A DNA stretch of 16,083 nt from Gammaproteobacteria bacterium RIFCSPHIGHO2_12_FULL_38_11 (GTDB taxonomy: Bacteria; Pseudomonadota; Gammaproteobacteria; Coxiellales; Coxiellaceae), in NCBI GenBank assembly GCA_001801515.1, contig MGXX01000068.1, positions 1 through 16,083 of the forward strand, written 5' to 3'. The position numbers and the translations under genes were made by a program. Below the pieces are notes generated by a model, which ran no database searches, was not told the DNA's origin, and worked only from the letters and a program-made list of their open reading frames with translations. The stretch's first letter is position 1, and the number at the start of each line of letters is the position of its first letter. Below, in pieces: positions 1-6,786 of the stretch.

Positions 1-132
1 AAAGAATTCAGGAAAATCACCGATAAAAAGAAGGCAAACCTCGAGGCTGATTTCGACAATAAATCAAAGGAGCTTGAAAACTCTTACAAAATAAGAAACA
101 AAAATACCCACTGTTACAGCCAGTTGATTTAA
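1..132 (+). pseudogene. 3' fragment of an unidentified charged, probably coiled-coil protein fused to a foreign tail
   Basis: Reading frame 1 is open from the window edge to a TAA at 130-132. Its first 28 or so residues (about bases 1-84) are rich in Lys, Glu and Asp with heptad-like spacing, for example LEADFDNKSKELENSYK, and look like real coding sequence. From about base 85 the DNA is the antisense of a sugar-porter gene, so the last 14 residues are probably out-of-family read-through. I therefore read it as the body of a gene entering from the left that has been cut at a rearrangement or assembly junction. No family is recognisable from so short a piece. The alternative is that the frame is open by chance. 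Confidence 0.35.
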
Positions 133-609
133 GGAAACCAAGGCACCGCGCATGCGAGGCGGTGCAATTTCTGAAATAAAAAGCGGTGCGGTAAATGAAG
201 CGATCCCAATTGCAAATCCTAAAACAAATCGACTTTCAATTAAGTGCGGAATACTCATTGCAAAAGCAGAACCCAATGTACCTGCCATAAAAATAAGCGA
301 TGCAAACATCAATGATCGTTTTCGTCCAAAGTAGTCAGCACTCCATCCACTGGTCGCAGAACCCAAAACAGCACCAATGAGTGACGCAGAAACAACCACC
401 CCATTTTCAAATGAGGATAAAAGATATTGGTGTTTAATAAATAAAATTGCACCTGAAATAACGCCGGTATCAAATCCAAATAAAATACCGCCAATGGCTG
501 CAATAGAGGCAATAAAAATAACAAAAAAATTTATTTTGTATTCTGGAAGTGGTTTGTTAAAGCTAGGGGTAATTTCTCTTTTTATTGCCCTGCGAGGTGA
601 TTTTCTCAT
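64..609 (-). pseudogene. Sugar porter family MFS transporter, 3' truncated
   Basis: This is the N-terminal 40% of a 12-helix sugar/H+ symporter of the XylE/GalP/AraE type, an inner-membrane protein usually 450-480 residues long; only 181 remain. Helix 1 carries GFDTGVISGA (about 46-55). The loop between helices 2 and 3 has the family signature G...G...DYFGRKR, and helix 4 and its following loop hold the second sugar-transport signature, RFVLGFAIGIASF...SEIAPPRMRG. Homology runs to VTVGIFVSYFV in helix 5 and stops near base 85, after which six unrelated residues lead to a TGA. The start ATG at 609 has GGAG five bases upstream. It lies downstream of, and in the same direction as, the glucose dehydrogenase and lactonase, so the original substrate was probably glucose or a related hexose. 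As it stands it cannot transport. Confidence 0.85.
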
Positions 610-635
610 GTAGACTCCATTCGTTTTAGTAAATC

Positions 636-710
636 TGTCGCTAGTTGATGTGCGGGCTTCTAGCTACCAACGCACTTAGCGCTCGCTTCATGCGGGCTTC
701 TGACTTGCGC
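636..710. repeat. Degenerate intergenic repeat, copy 1
   Basis: GC-richer than its surroundings, this stretch contains two copies of tgcgggcttct (651-661 and 691-701). It resembles the intergenic stretch at 3693-3749: both begin with tgtcgcta and end with ctcgct...ggg(c/g)ttctga..tgcgc, with 14 of 17 bases matching over the final block. It overlaps the last codons of the glucose dehydrogenase gene, whose tail (SASQKPA) is probably supplied by the repeat. Its function is unknown; it may be a decayed REP-like element. Confidence 0.4.
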
Positions 711-1806
711 TTTGTAGTGGGCTTATACTCAGCACACTTTTAAAGATATCCGGTGTTGGTGCTTCTAGCAACAATTTTTCAAAAGATTCCGTTGGATAAC
801 GTGTAATTAAGGGATATTCGAAATGCTGCAAGCGATCAGATAGCGCATCGAGATGCTGAATGGCATTTTCAAAATCGCCTCGTCCTGCATTAACCGAACC
901 CACGATACTTTGATTTTTCAGCACGATATTTTTCATCATCGTCCCTGCCTTAATATCAATTGATTCTTTGCGACCTGGAATACCTGTCCAAACAAAAACG
1001 CCATTATACCCCAATAAATCAACCAATTGAAATGCGAGTTTTGATGCACCTGATCCATCAAAAATAACATCCAAATTACCCGTTATCTGTTGTGCTAATT
1101 TTTCAATATTGTCTATTTTTGCTGAAACATACCGTGCACCCAAAGCAACGGCAATTTTAGCGCGCGGATCGGTTGCTGCTTCTAAAGAATAAACGGTTAC
1201 ATCAAATTCACACCGATTAAAAACCAAGGCTGCCAATAAACCCACGGGGCCGGCACCAATAACCAATGCAGAATGCGGATTGTGCCAGGGCAATCTTTTT
1301 TGAATAAAATAAATTTCACGCATGGATTTTTCGGCAATGGTTAAAGGTTCTGTTAAAACACCTATGTTTAATAAATGAGTTGGGACATGCACCATATATT
1401 TTTCTTCATCGACAACAAATTCGGTCATAAAACCATGCAGTTGATTAATACCCCGTTCTTTAAAATCACCGGTATAACAAAAATCAGGCTGTCCTGATTG
1501 ACAGGCAATACAAGTTTTGTGATTACAAGGCCTGCGTACCATTGTTACAACCAAATCACCTGGCTTTAAAGTAGAAACTGCGCTGCCAATTTCAACTACT
1601 TGCCCTAAGGATTCATGCCCCAAAATTAAATAATCACATCCTTCCGGCGCTACGCCATATTTAAATTCACAAATTTCGCGATCTGTTCCACAAATACCCA
1701 CATCAATTATTTTTATTTTTACTTGTTTTGGCGATACAATTTTAGATTCAGGATGATCAATTAAACGAACTTTTTTTTCTTTGGGAAATACAGCGATGGC
1801 TTTCAT
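688..1806 (-). CDS. Glucose 1-dehydrogenase, zinc-dependent MDR family
   Basis: It oxidises D-glucose (often other aldoses too) to the 1,5-lactone with NAD(P)+, the first step of non-phosphorylating or semi-phosphorylating glucose oxidation in the cytosol. The medium-chain dehydrogenase layout is clear. Catalytic zinc ligands are Cys39 (GICGTD), His64 and Glu65 (GHE). A structural-zinc loop has Cys94, Cys99, Cys102 and Cys110. Glu153 lies in LTEPLTIAEKS, a segment typical of Thermoplasma/Sulfolobus-type glucose dehydrogenases, and the Rossmann motif GAGPVG is at 184-189. At 372 residues it is slightly long; the extra C-terminus lies in an intergenic repeat. The ATG at 1806 overlaps the stop of the upstream lactonase (ATGA) and is preceded by GAGGAG, indicating translational coupling. 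Sugar specificity cannot be fixed from sequence; galactose or another aldose is possible. Confidence 0.87.
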   Translation of the reverse strand: MKAIAVFPKEKKVRLIDHPESKIVSPKQVKIKIIDVGICGTDREICEFKYGVAPEGCDYLILGHESLGQVVEIGSAVSTLKPGDLVVTMVRRPCNHKTCIACQSGQPDFCYTGDFKERGINQLHGFMTEFVVDEEKYMVHVPTHLLNIGVLTEPLTIAEKSMREIYFIQKRLPWHNPHSALVIGAGPVGLLAALVFNRCEFDVTVYSLEAATDPRAKIAVALGARYVSAKIDNIEKLAQQITGNLDVIFDGSGASKLAFQLVDLLGYNGVFVWTGIPGRKESIDIKAGTMMKNIVLKNQSIVGSVNAGRGDFENAIQHLDALSDRLQHFEYPLITRYPTESFEKLLLEAPTPDIFKSVLSISPLQSASQKPA

Positions 1807-2714
1807 ATTCTAACTCCTCTAAAACAAGGCTCCGCAACACCGGGAATTGCAACATCAATTGCAAACAAAGCACCTGCCAAGGGTTGATTTTTTAATTCCG
1901 CATCACTTACATCTCTTTTGGCTGATGTAATAAATAATGTTTTTAAATCTGGCCCACCAAAACAGCAACTGGTTGGATAACCGACCGGCGTTTTTATAAC
2001 ACGGTCAATTTTTCCATCTGGCGTATAGCGCGTTATACGCCAACCATTAAAATGACAATTCCATAAATAGCCTTCGGAATCAAATGCCATGCCATCAGGC
2101 ACACCCGCATCATCTGCCACTTTTATAAATTCAATGGGATTGTGAATTGTGCCTGTTTCACTATCAAACTCATAACGATAAATAATGCGTTTAGGGGAAT
2201 TTGCAATGAAAAAGTATTTTGAATCCAAGCTAAAAACAAGGCCATTGGTAACAATAAAATCCCCTGCTTGTTTTATTAATTTTTTATCAGCACCGAAGCG
2301 ATAAACTTCACCTGTTGGGGCTAAGGCAAGAATATCTTTTGCGCCAACTTCAAAAGCAGCTTTTGAACCAAGCCAAAAACGACCTTGGCGATCACAATGC
2401 CCATCATTAAAAACACTTTCTGCAGACGCTTTTTCAGAAAGCGTGTCAAGATAATTTATTTTATTTGAAATCGGATTTAAAAGCGCTACACCATTTTTAA
2501 ACCCGGCGATAATTCCACCCTCTTCATTGGGCGCCATACAGCTGATATCTGTTGGCATTAACCAAAATTGATGATGATTATTTTTAACATCTAAACGGTG
2601 TAATTTTTTTCCGAGAATATCTACCCAATACAATACTTTTTCTTTTGGGTGCCAAAATGGCGACTCACCCAGAATACAATTTTCAGAAAAAATACAACGG
2701 ATTTCAGAAATCAT
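1803..2714 (-). CDS. SMP-30/gluconolactonase family lactone hydrolase
   Basis: A six-bladed beta-propeller that hydrolyses sugar lactones, here most likely the gluconolactone made by the dehydrogenase whose gene overlaps it by 4 bp. Metal ligands of the SMP-30 family are visible: Glu17 in LGESPFW, Asn in VFNDGHCDRQGRFWLGS, Asn in VTNGLVFS and Asp in VPDGMAFD. The sequence is full length at 303 residues. I chose the ATG at 2714 because GGAG lies 7-8 bases upstream; an in-frame ATG at 2735 would add seven residues with no family support and would place this ribosome site inside the gene. No signal peptide is seen, so it is cytosolic. The product gluconate would need a dehydratase or kinase encoded elsewhere. 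Confidence 0.88.
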   Translation of the reverse strand: MISEIRCIFSENCILGESPFWHPKEKVLYWVDILGKKLHRLDVKNNHHQFWLMPTDISCMAPNEEGGIIAGFKNGVALLNPISNKINYLDTLSEKASAESVFNDGHCDRQGRFWLGSKAAFEVGAKDILALAPTGEVYRFGADKKLIKQAGDFIVTNGLVFSLDSKYFFIANSPKRIIYRYEFDSETGTIHNPIEFIKVADDAGVPDGMAFDSEGYLWNCHFNGWRITRYTPDGKIDRVIKTPVGYPTSCCFGGPDLKTLFITSAKRDVSDAELKNQPLAGALFAIDVAIPGVAEPCFRGVRI

Positions 2715-2776
2715 ACATTTTCTCCATGCAAACAATGGAAAAACGACCTAATATATTGAAAAAAACCTCAATACCG

Positions 2777-3673
2777 TCACACCGTCTTCTTACATTGGCA
2801 CGCATTCGGATGCGTCGCTAAAAATTGAAATAACGGGCTGTAATGATTAGTTGCACTCCAAACATACCAGCCATTTGCACCCGCATCCGTTGCCGCTTTC
2901 ATTTCTGCCAAAATATATTCGGCTTTTTTACTAGGAGACAACCAAAAACGATAATTATATATTTCTATAAAAGCAAACACACCCACATTAGGATGATTCG
3001 TCAATTGTTTTTTTAATGCAGCAATCGAATGAAAAACGGTTTCGTAAGGATGAACAGCATGATGACGAAAGGGTTCATAATGAGAGGGATAAACCATCGG
3101 GCAAAATGCATCAATCACTGTCGCTAACAATCCAACATCTTGTCCTATCGTGTGTGCTGGCTTTAAAGCGGCAACACCAAAAATATCCATTTGCAGCTTC
3201 ACATGATATGGCGCTGTTTCATTTTTAAAATACTGCACTACTTTTAAAATTTGTTTTGCTTTGGCTGGATTAGGGGGATTTTCAGCTTGATAACGAATGT
3301 AATCTAACTGAATCGTGCTTGCACCCAAACCAATGGCATATTTTGCTAAAGCCAATCGTTTCGCCCAGATTGTTCTGTCTGTTACTTGTCGATGTGTTCC
3401 ACCATGTGGAAAAATGACAATGCGTGCAACAAAATGAATGCCCTGCGCTACAACGCTTTTCACATTTTGCGCAAATCGCTTATTATTCGAACTATCCACA
3501 TCAATAACAAAAGTATCAATACCATATTTTTTAGATTGATTAATTAAATTCTGAAGCTTATTCATGTGTTCAGCGGTTGATCCGGTAATATAAATACCAT
3601 GAGAAAAAGCGAAGGCGGATGAAAGTGTGAATGTGAGGGTGAGCATGAGGATGCGTTTTAAGAGTTTTTTCAT
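2777..3673 (-). CDS. Secreted putative glycoside hydrolase-like protein (DUF4015 type)
   Basis: A 298-residue exported protein with a clean signal peptide (MKKLLKRILMLTLTFTLSSAFA, residues 1-22, probable cut after AFA). The mature part looks like a TIM-barrel of the putative glycoside hydrolase family DUF4015. Its N-terminal strand reads GIYITGSTAE, followed by FVIDVDSS (55-62), LDYIRY (123-128), DIFG (163-166), CPMVYPSHY (191-199) and a C-terminal GANGWYVWSATNHY. These acidic and aromatic strand ends are where substrate and catalysis would be expected. The true substrate of the family is not known to me. The start has AGGA nine bases upstream. It lies 62 bp upstream of the lactonase gene in the same direction, so it may feed sugar to that pathway, though this is only contextual. 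Confidence 0.75.
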   Translation of the reverse strand: MKKLLKRILMLTLTFTLSSAFAFSHGIYITGSTAEHMNKLQNLINQSKKYGIDTFVIDVDSSNNKRFAQNVKSVVAQGIHFVARIVIFPHGGTHRQVTDRTIWAKRLALAKYAIGLGASTIQLDYIRYQAENPPNPAKAKQILKVVQYFKNETAPYHVKLQMDIFGVAALKPAHTIGQDVGLLATVIDAFCPMVYPSHYEPFRHHAVHPYETVFHSIAALKKQLTNHPNVGVFAFIEIYNYRFWLSPSKKAEYILAEMKAATDAGANGWYVWSATNHYSPLFQFLATHPNACQCKKTV

Positions 3674-3692
3674 GGGGTAAATTCCTTTTTAG

Positions 3693-3749
3693 TGTCGCTA
3701 CGCGAACTGTATATTTCCACTCGCTAACGCCCGGGGTTCTGAGATGCGC
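3693..3749. repeat. Degenerate intergenic repeat, copy 2
   Basis: This is the counterpart of the repeat at 636-710. It starts with tgtcgcta (3693-3700) and ends with ctcgctaacgc...ggggttctgagatgcgc (3733-3749). It occupies most of the 94-bp gap between pyrD and the secreted hydrolase gene. No terminator with a T-run is evident here. Confidence 0.38.
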
Positions 3750-3767
3750 GTTCGCTTATTTCTTATC

Positions 3768-4763
3768 CTAAAGTATTGTTTGCAATATTTCATCAATTAA
3801 TTTTGGCCCGCGATAAACAAAGCCCGTAAAAATTTGCACCAGTTGCGCACCCGCTTGCCAATGCGCCAGGGCATCTTGTCCTGAAATAATGCCACCAACA
3901 CCGATTATCGGCAATTTTTTCTCTGAAATTTCACTTATTTTACAAATCATCTGCGTTGTGCGTTCTCGTAAAGGCGCACCGCTTAACCCACCCGCCTCAT
4001 TTGATACACGATAATTTGACACCGAAGAATGATCCACTGTCGTATTTGAAATGACAACACCATCAATTTCATAATCCATTAAGGCTTGCACAAAAGAGGG
4101 GTAATTTTCTTCTGGTAAATCCACGGTGGTTTTCACCAGCAGTGGCACATCACGTTGATATATGCCAGCTGCATTTTTTTTCGTATTTTGCAGGCTTTTT
4201 AATAAATTCGGTAAATAATTTTCAGACTGTAATTCACGCAAGCCCAGCGTGTTAGGGGAAGAAATATTCACAACAATATAATCTGCATAGGGATAAACCG
4301 CTTTCAAACAAATTTGATAATCATCAAACGCATTGTTTAATGGCGTCTCTTTATTTTTTCCGATATTCACACCCAAAATACCCGGTACTTTTCTGATTTG
4401 TAATCTTGAAACCAAAGCATCAATACCTGCATTATTAAACCCCATACGATTAATTAAAGCTTGTTTTTGCGGTATTCTGAATAAACGGGGTTTCGGATTA
4501 CCGTCCTGTGGATTGGGTGTCACCGTCCCAACTTCGACAAATCCAAAACCCATGCGAAACAGCGCATCAAAACACTCCGCGTTTTTATCCCAACCCGCCG
4601 CTAATCCAACCGGATTGGGAAAATTCAAATCAAATAATTTAATGGGTTTTTGCGGGATATTTGCATTAAAATGATAAAATAAATTAATTAATTTTTGCGC
4701 TGTATCATGCGCAGCTTCAGGAGGCAGACAACGTAACAAACGCGTGCTCAAAAAATCCAGCAT
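3768..4763 (-). CDS. pyrD: Dihydroorotate dehydrogenase (quinone), class 2
   Basis: It oxidises dihydroorotate to orotate in pyrimidine synthesis, passing electrons through FMN to membrane quinones. Class 2 is indicated by the amphipathic N-terminal segment (about 1-40) that docks to the inner membrane and by a catalytic serine rather than cysteine. Motifs in order: NPVGLAAGWDKNAE (50-63), EVGTVTPNPQDGNPKPRLFR (77-96), INRMGFNN (104-111), GVNIGKNK (131-138), VVNISSPNTLGLREL (164-178, catalytic Ser), LLVKTTVDL, VISNTT, GGLSGAPLRERTT and the FMN-phosphate loop IIGVGGIISGQDA. At 331 residues it is the same size as the E. coli enzyme (336). AGGA lies six bases before the ATG. An unknown small gene ends 18 bp upstream, so the two are probably cotranscribed. 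Confidence 0.97.
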   Translation of the reverse strand: MLDFLSTRLLRCLPPEAAHDTAQKLINLFYHFNANIPQKPIKLFDLNFPNPVGLAAGWDKNAECFDALFRMGFGFVEVGTVTPNPQDGNPKPRLFRIPQKQALINRMGFNNAGIDALVSRLQIRKVPGILGVNIGKNKETPLNNAFDDYQICLKAVYPYADYIVVNISSPNTLGLRELQSENYLPNLLKSLQNTKKNAAGIYQRDVPLLVKTTVDLPEENYPSFVQALMDYEIDGVVISNTTVDHSSVSNYRVSNEAGGLSGAPLRERTTQMICKISEISEKKLPIIGVGGIISGQDALAHWQAGAQLVQIFTGFVYRGPKLIDEILQTIL

Positions 4764-4781
4764 AATAATCCTTTATTTATA

Positions 4782-5186
4782 TTAACGATGGCGTGGGCCT
4801 TTATTTTCCTTCAACTTATCATAATCAATAGGGAGCGGTTCAATAACCGTAGCAAACAACTGAGATTGTAATGCAGTCGTTTTATTCATTTCCAGATTTA
4901 ATGCGCTTAATGCATTACCCATATTTTTACTTTGTTGAGCCACAGCAGGATACGTCAGTGCAAAGGCAGCCAAATCATCAATGGCACTGTTGACCAGTTC
5001 ACTGTTGATGCTATTTTTTTCAGCACTCAAACGAATAAGTATCACATTCACAAGCAAGGCATCGTAAAAATCAAGATGCTCAGCATTGAGTTTATTTCGC
5101 TGAACTGTATCAAGAAAATTCCTAAATGCATTATCAAACTTCTCAAATTGTGCTCGCATACTCAAATTCTCAGTGTTAACTTTCAT
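4782..5186 (-). CDS. Hypothetical protein upstream of pyrD
   Basis: A 134-residue soluble protein that I do not recognise. It looks all-helical: an N-terminal helix (about 9-33, MRAQFEKFDNAFRNFLDTV), a hydrophobic helix (about 41-53, FYDALLVNVILIRL) and an alanine-rich pair (68-105), then a short basic tail ending KGPRHR. There is no signal peptide, cysteine or obvious active site. The stop lies 18 bp before pyrD on the same strand, suggesting an operon. No good Shine-Dalgarno precedes the ATG at 5186; Met9 is an alternative start. An extended -10-like tgcTATATT lies just upstream of the ATG. The gene is divergent from the thiolase gene, with a 72-bp shared intergenic region. Confidence 0.65.
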   Translation of the reverse strand: MKVNTENLSMRAQFEKFDNAFRNFLDTVQRNKLNAEHLDFYDALLVNVILIRLSAEKNSINSELVNSAIDDLAAFALTYPAVAQQSKNMGNALSALNLEMNKTTALQSQLFATVIEPLPIDYDKLKENKGPRHR

Positions 5187-5230
5187 AATTTTAATATAGC
5201 ATCAATTTCTTAGCATTTTCTTAAATGTAC

Positions 5231-5248
5231 TCTGTGTAATCTGTGTAA
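5231..5248 (+). repeat. Perfect 9-bp tandem duplication upstream of thiolase
   Basis: The unit tctgtgtaa occurs twice head to tail, ending immediately before the AAGGA ribosome site of the thiolase gene and inside the divergent promoter region. It could be slippage or an operator; nothing else supports regulation. Confidence 0.4.
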
Positions 5249-5258
5249 AGGATGAATT

Positions 5259-6452
5259 ATGGACCCTATCGTCATTGTTTCTGCAAAACGCACACCGATC
5301 GGTCATTTTAACGGTGTTTTTAAGAATATAGCATCACCGCAATTGGGTGCACAGGCTATTTCGGCAGTTGTAGGAAATAGGACCGACAAGATTGATCAAG
5401 TGATCATGGGCTGTGTTTTATCCGCAGGTTTGGGCCAAGCACCCGCACGTCAAGCCGCTTTGGCTGCTGGATTAGCAGTGACAACACCGTGCATGACAAT
5501 TAATAAAATGTGTGGCTCTGGCATGCAAGCTGTTATGAGCGCAGCGCATGAAATTGAATCCGGTCATGCAGAAATTATCATTGCTGGCGGCATGGAAAAC
5601 ATGTCACGCGCGCCTTTTCTACTGCAAGGCGCACGTACGGGTTTGCGCATGGGGACTCAGACAATGGCTGACCACATGTTGTTAGATGGATTAACCAATG
5701 CCTATGAGAATCATTTATCCATGGGGGCAATCGCAGAAAGTTGCGCTGCAAAATTTAACATTACCCGCGAACAACAAGATGCTTTTGCATTGGAATCATT
5801 AAAGCGCGCTTCAATTGCAACACAGAATGGCTTATTTGATGAAGAAATCGTATCTGTCGATATTTCAGAAGCGAGGGCAGGAGCCCTCGCGCAAGTTGAA
5901 CCCACATTAATCTCGATTGACGAAGGCATTCAAAAAGCCATGCCCGACAAAATTCCCCGTTTAAAACCGGTTTTTATCAAAGACGGCACCATCACAGCGG
6001 CCAATTCCAGCAGTATTTCCGATGGTGCTGCGGCATTATTATTAATGCGTTTATCAACAGCACAAAAATATAAATTAAAACCCTTGGCAAAAATTTTAGG
6101 AAATACAACAGTTGCAAAATTACCCACTGAATTTCCAACCGCACCGATAAATGCCATTGAAAAATTATTACTCAAAATTAATTTAAAGATACACGATATT
6201 GATTTATTTGAAATTAACGAAGCGTTTGCGGTTGTGACAATCGCTGCAATGCAAGCCTTAAAAATTCCACCTGAAAGAGTGAATATTCACGGTGGCGCCT
6301 GTGTTTTAGGGCATCCGATTGGCGCATCCGGTGCGCGCATTGTAGTGACTTTAATTCATGCGCTCAAACAACATAATAAAAAGCGCGGGATTGCAGCATT
6401 GTGTATTGGCGGCGGTGAAGCAACAGCAATGGCAGTTGAGATAATCACTTGA
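5259..6452 (+). CDS. Acetyl-CoA acetyltransferase (biosynthetic-type thiolase)
   Basis: It condenses two acetyl-CoA to acetoacetyl-CoA, or runs in reverse, in the cytosol. At 397 residues it is the standard length. The acyl-enzyme nucleophile is Cys85 in INKMCGSGMQA. The conserved NEAFA lies near 320, His352 is in GHPIGASGAR, and the acid/base Cys382 is in LCIGGGEA. All match the degradative/biosynthetic thiolase signatures in order and spacing. The ATG at 5259 has AAGGA six bases upstream. The gene stands alone, without fatty-acid oxidation, polyhydroxybutyrate or mevalonate genes beside it, so the pathway is open (atoB-like or phaA-like). The stop overlaps the 3' end of a convergent small gene by 8 bp. 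Confidence 0.95.
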   Translation: MDPIVIVSAKRTPIGHFNGVFKNIASPQLGAQAISAVVGNRTDKIDQVIMGCVLSAGLGQAPARQAALAAGLAVTTPCMTINKMCGSGMQAVMSAAHEIESGHAEIIIAGGMENMSRAPFLLQGARTGLRMGTQTMADHMLLDGLTNAYENHLSMGAIAESCAAKFNITREQQDAFALESLKRASIATQNGLFDEEIVSVDISEARAGALAQVEPTLISIDEGIQKAMPDKIPRLKPVFIKDGTITAANSSSISDGAAALLLMRLSTAQKYKLKPLAKILGNTTVAKLPTEFPTAPINAIEKLLLKINLKIHDIDLFEINEAFAVVTIAAMQALKIPPERVNIHGGACVLGHPIGASGARIVVTLIHALKQHNKKRGIAALCIGGGEATAMAVEIIT

Positions 6453-6699
6453 AAACACATTCCTTGAACTCACATTGCGTTTCATCATTTTCATTAACAG
6501 CCGCCATTCGACAGTCTTTTTTTGCTGTTAATACGGATTGATATTTATCTGCCTCTATTGTTTTATAAACCGCTAAAGTACGCCTGTTTTGGTAAAAGCA
6601 ATGATAAGAACCACTACCATAATAAGAAGTGGATTGCTGGTATTCCACACAGCTTCCCAGTGCTGAACCCATCACGATGCAGAATAAAATCCTTCCCAT
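6445..6699 (-). CDS. Small cysteine-rich putative lipoprotein
   Basis: An 84-residue protein of unknown family. The N-terminus MGRILFCIVMGSALGSC is a short signal peptide ending in a lipobox-like LGSC (Cys17 would be lipidated). The mature part has further cysteines in HCFYQ, DCRMA, QCEF and ECVF, which could form disulphides in the periplasm, and a Tyr/Ser-rich start. It is supported as a real gene by a perfect AGGAGGT ribosome site eight bases before the ATG, the strongest in the window. It is convergent with the thiolase gene and overlaps it by 8 bp. Function unknown. Confidence 0.72.
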   Translation of the reverse strand: MGRILFCIVMGSALGSCVEYQQSTSYYGSGSYHCFYQNRRTLAVYKTIEADKYQSVLTAKKDCRMAAVNENDETQCEFKECVFK

Positions 6700-6786
6700 A
6701 GAATCAACCTCCTGTCATTCTGAACTTTATACATTATCATCGTTGCGATAAACTTTGTTATTCATACTTAATAAGGATATATCACC

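Noticed and set aside
2715..2735. Upstream ATG for the SMP-30 lactonase
   Set aside because: It would place the GGAG ribosome site inside the gene and adds seven residues not seen in the family.
3674..3767. Intrinsic terminator between pyrD and the secreted hydrolase gene
   Set aside because: There are GC-rich repeats but no stable stem followed by a T-run on the minus strand.
5711..6175. Antisense open frames within thiolase
   Set aside because: The thiolase is unmistakable; the opposite frames show no motifs or ribosome sites and are compositional shadows.
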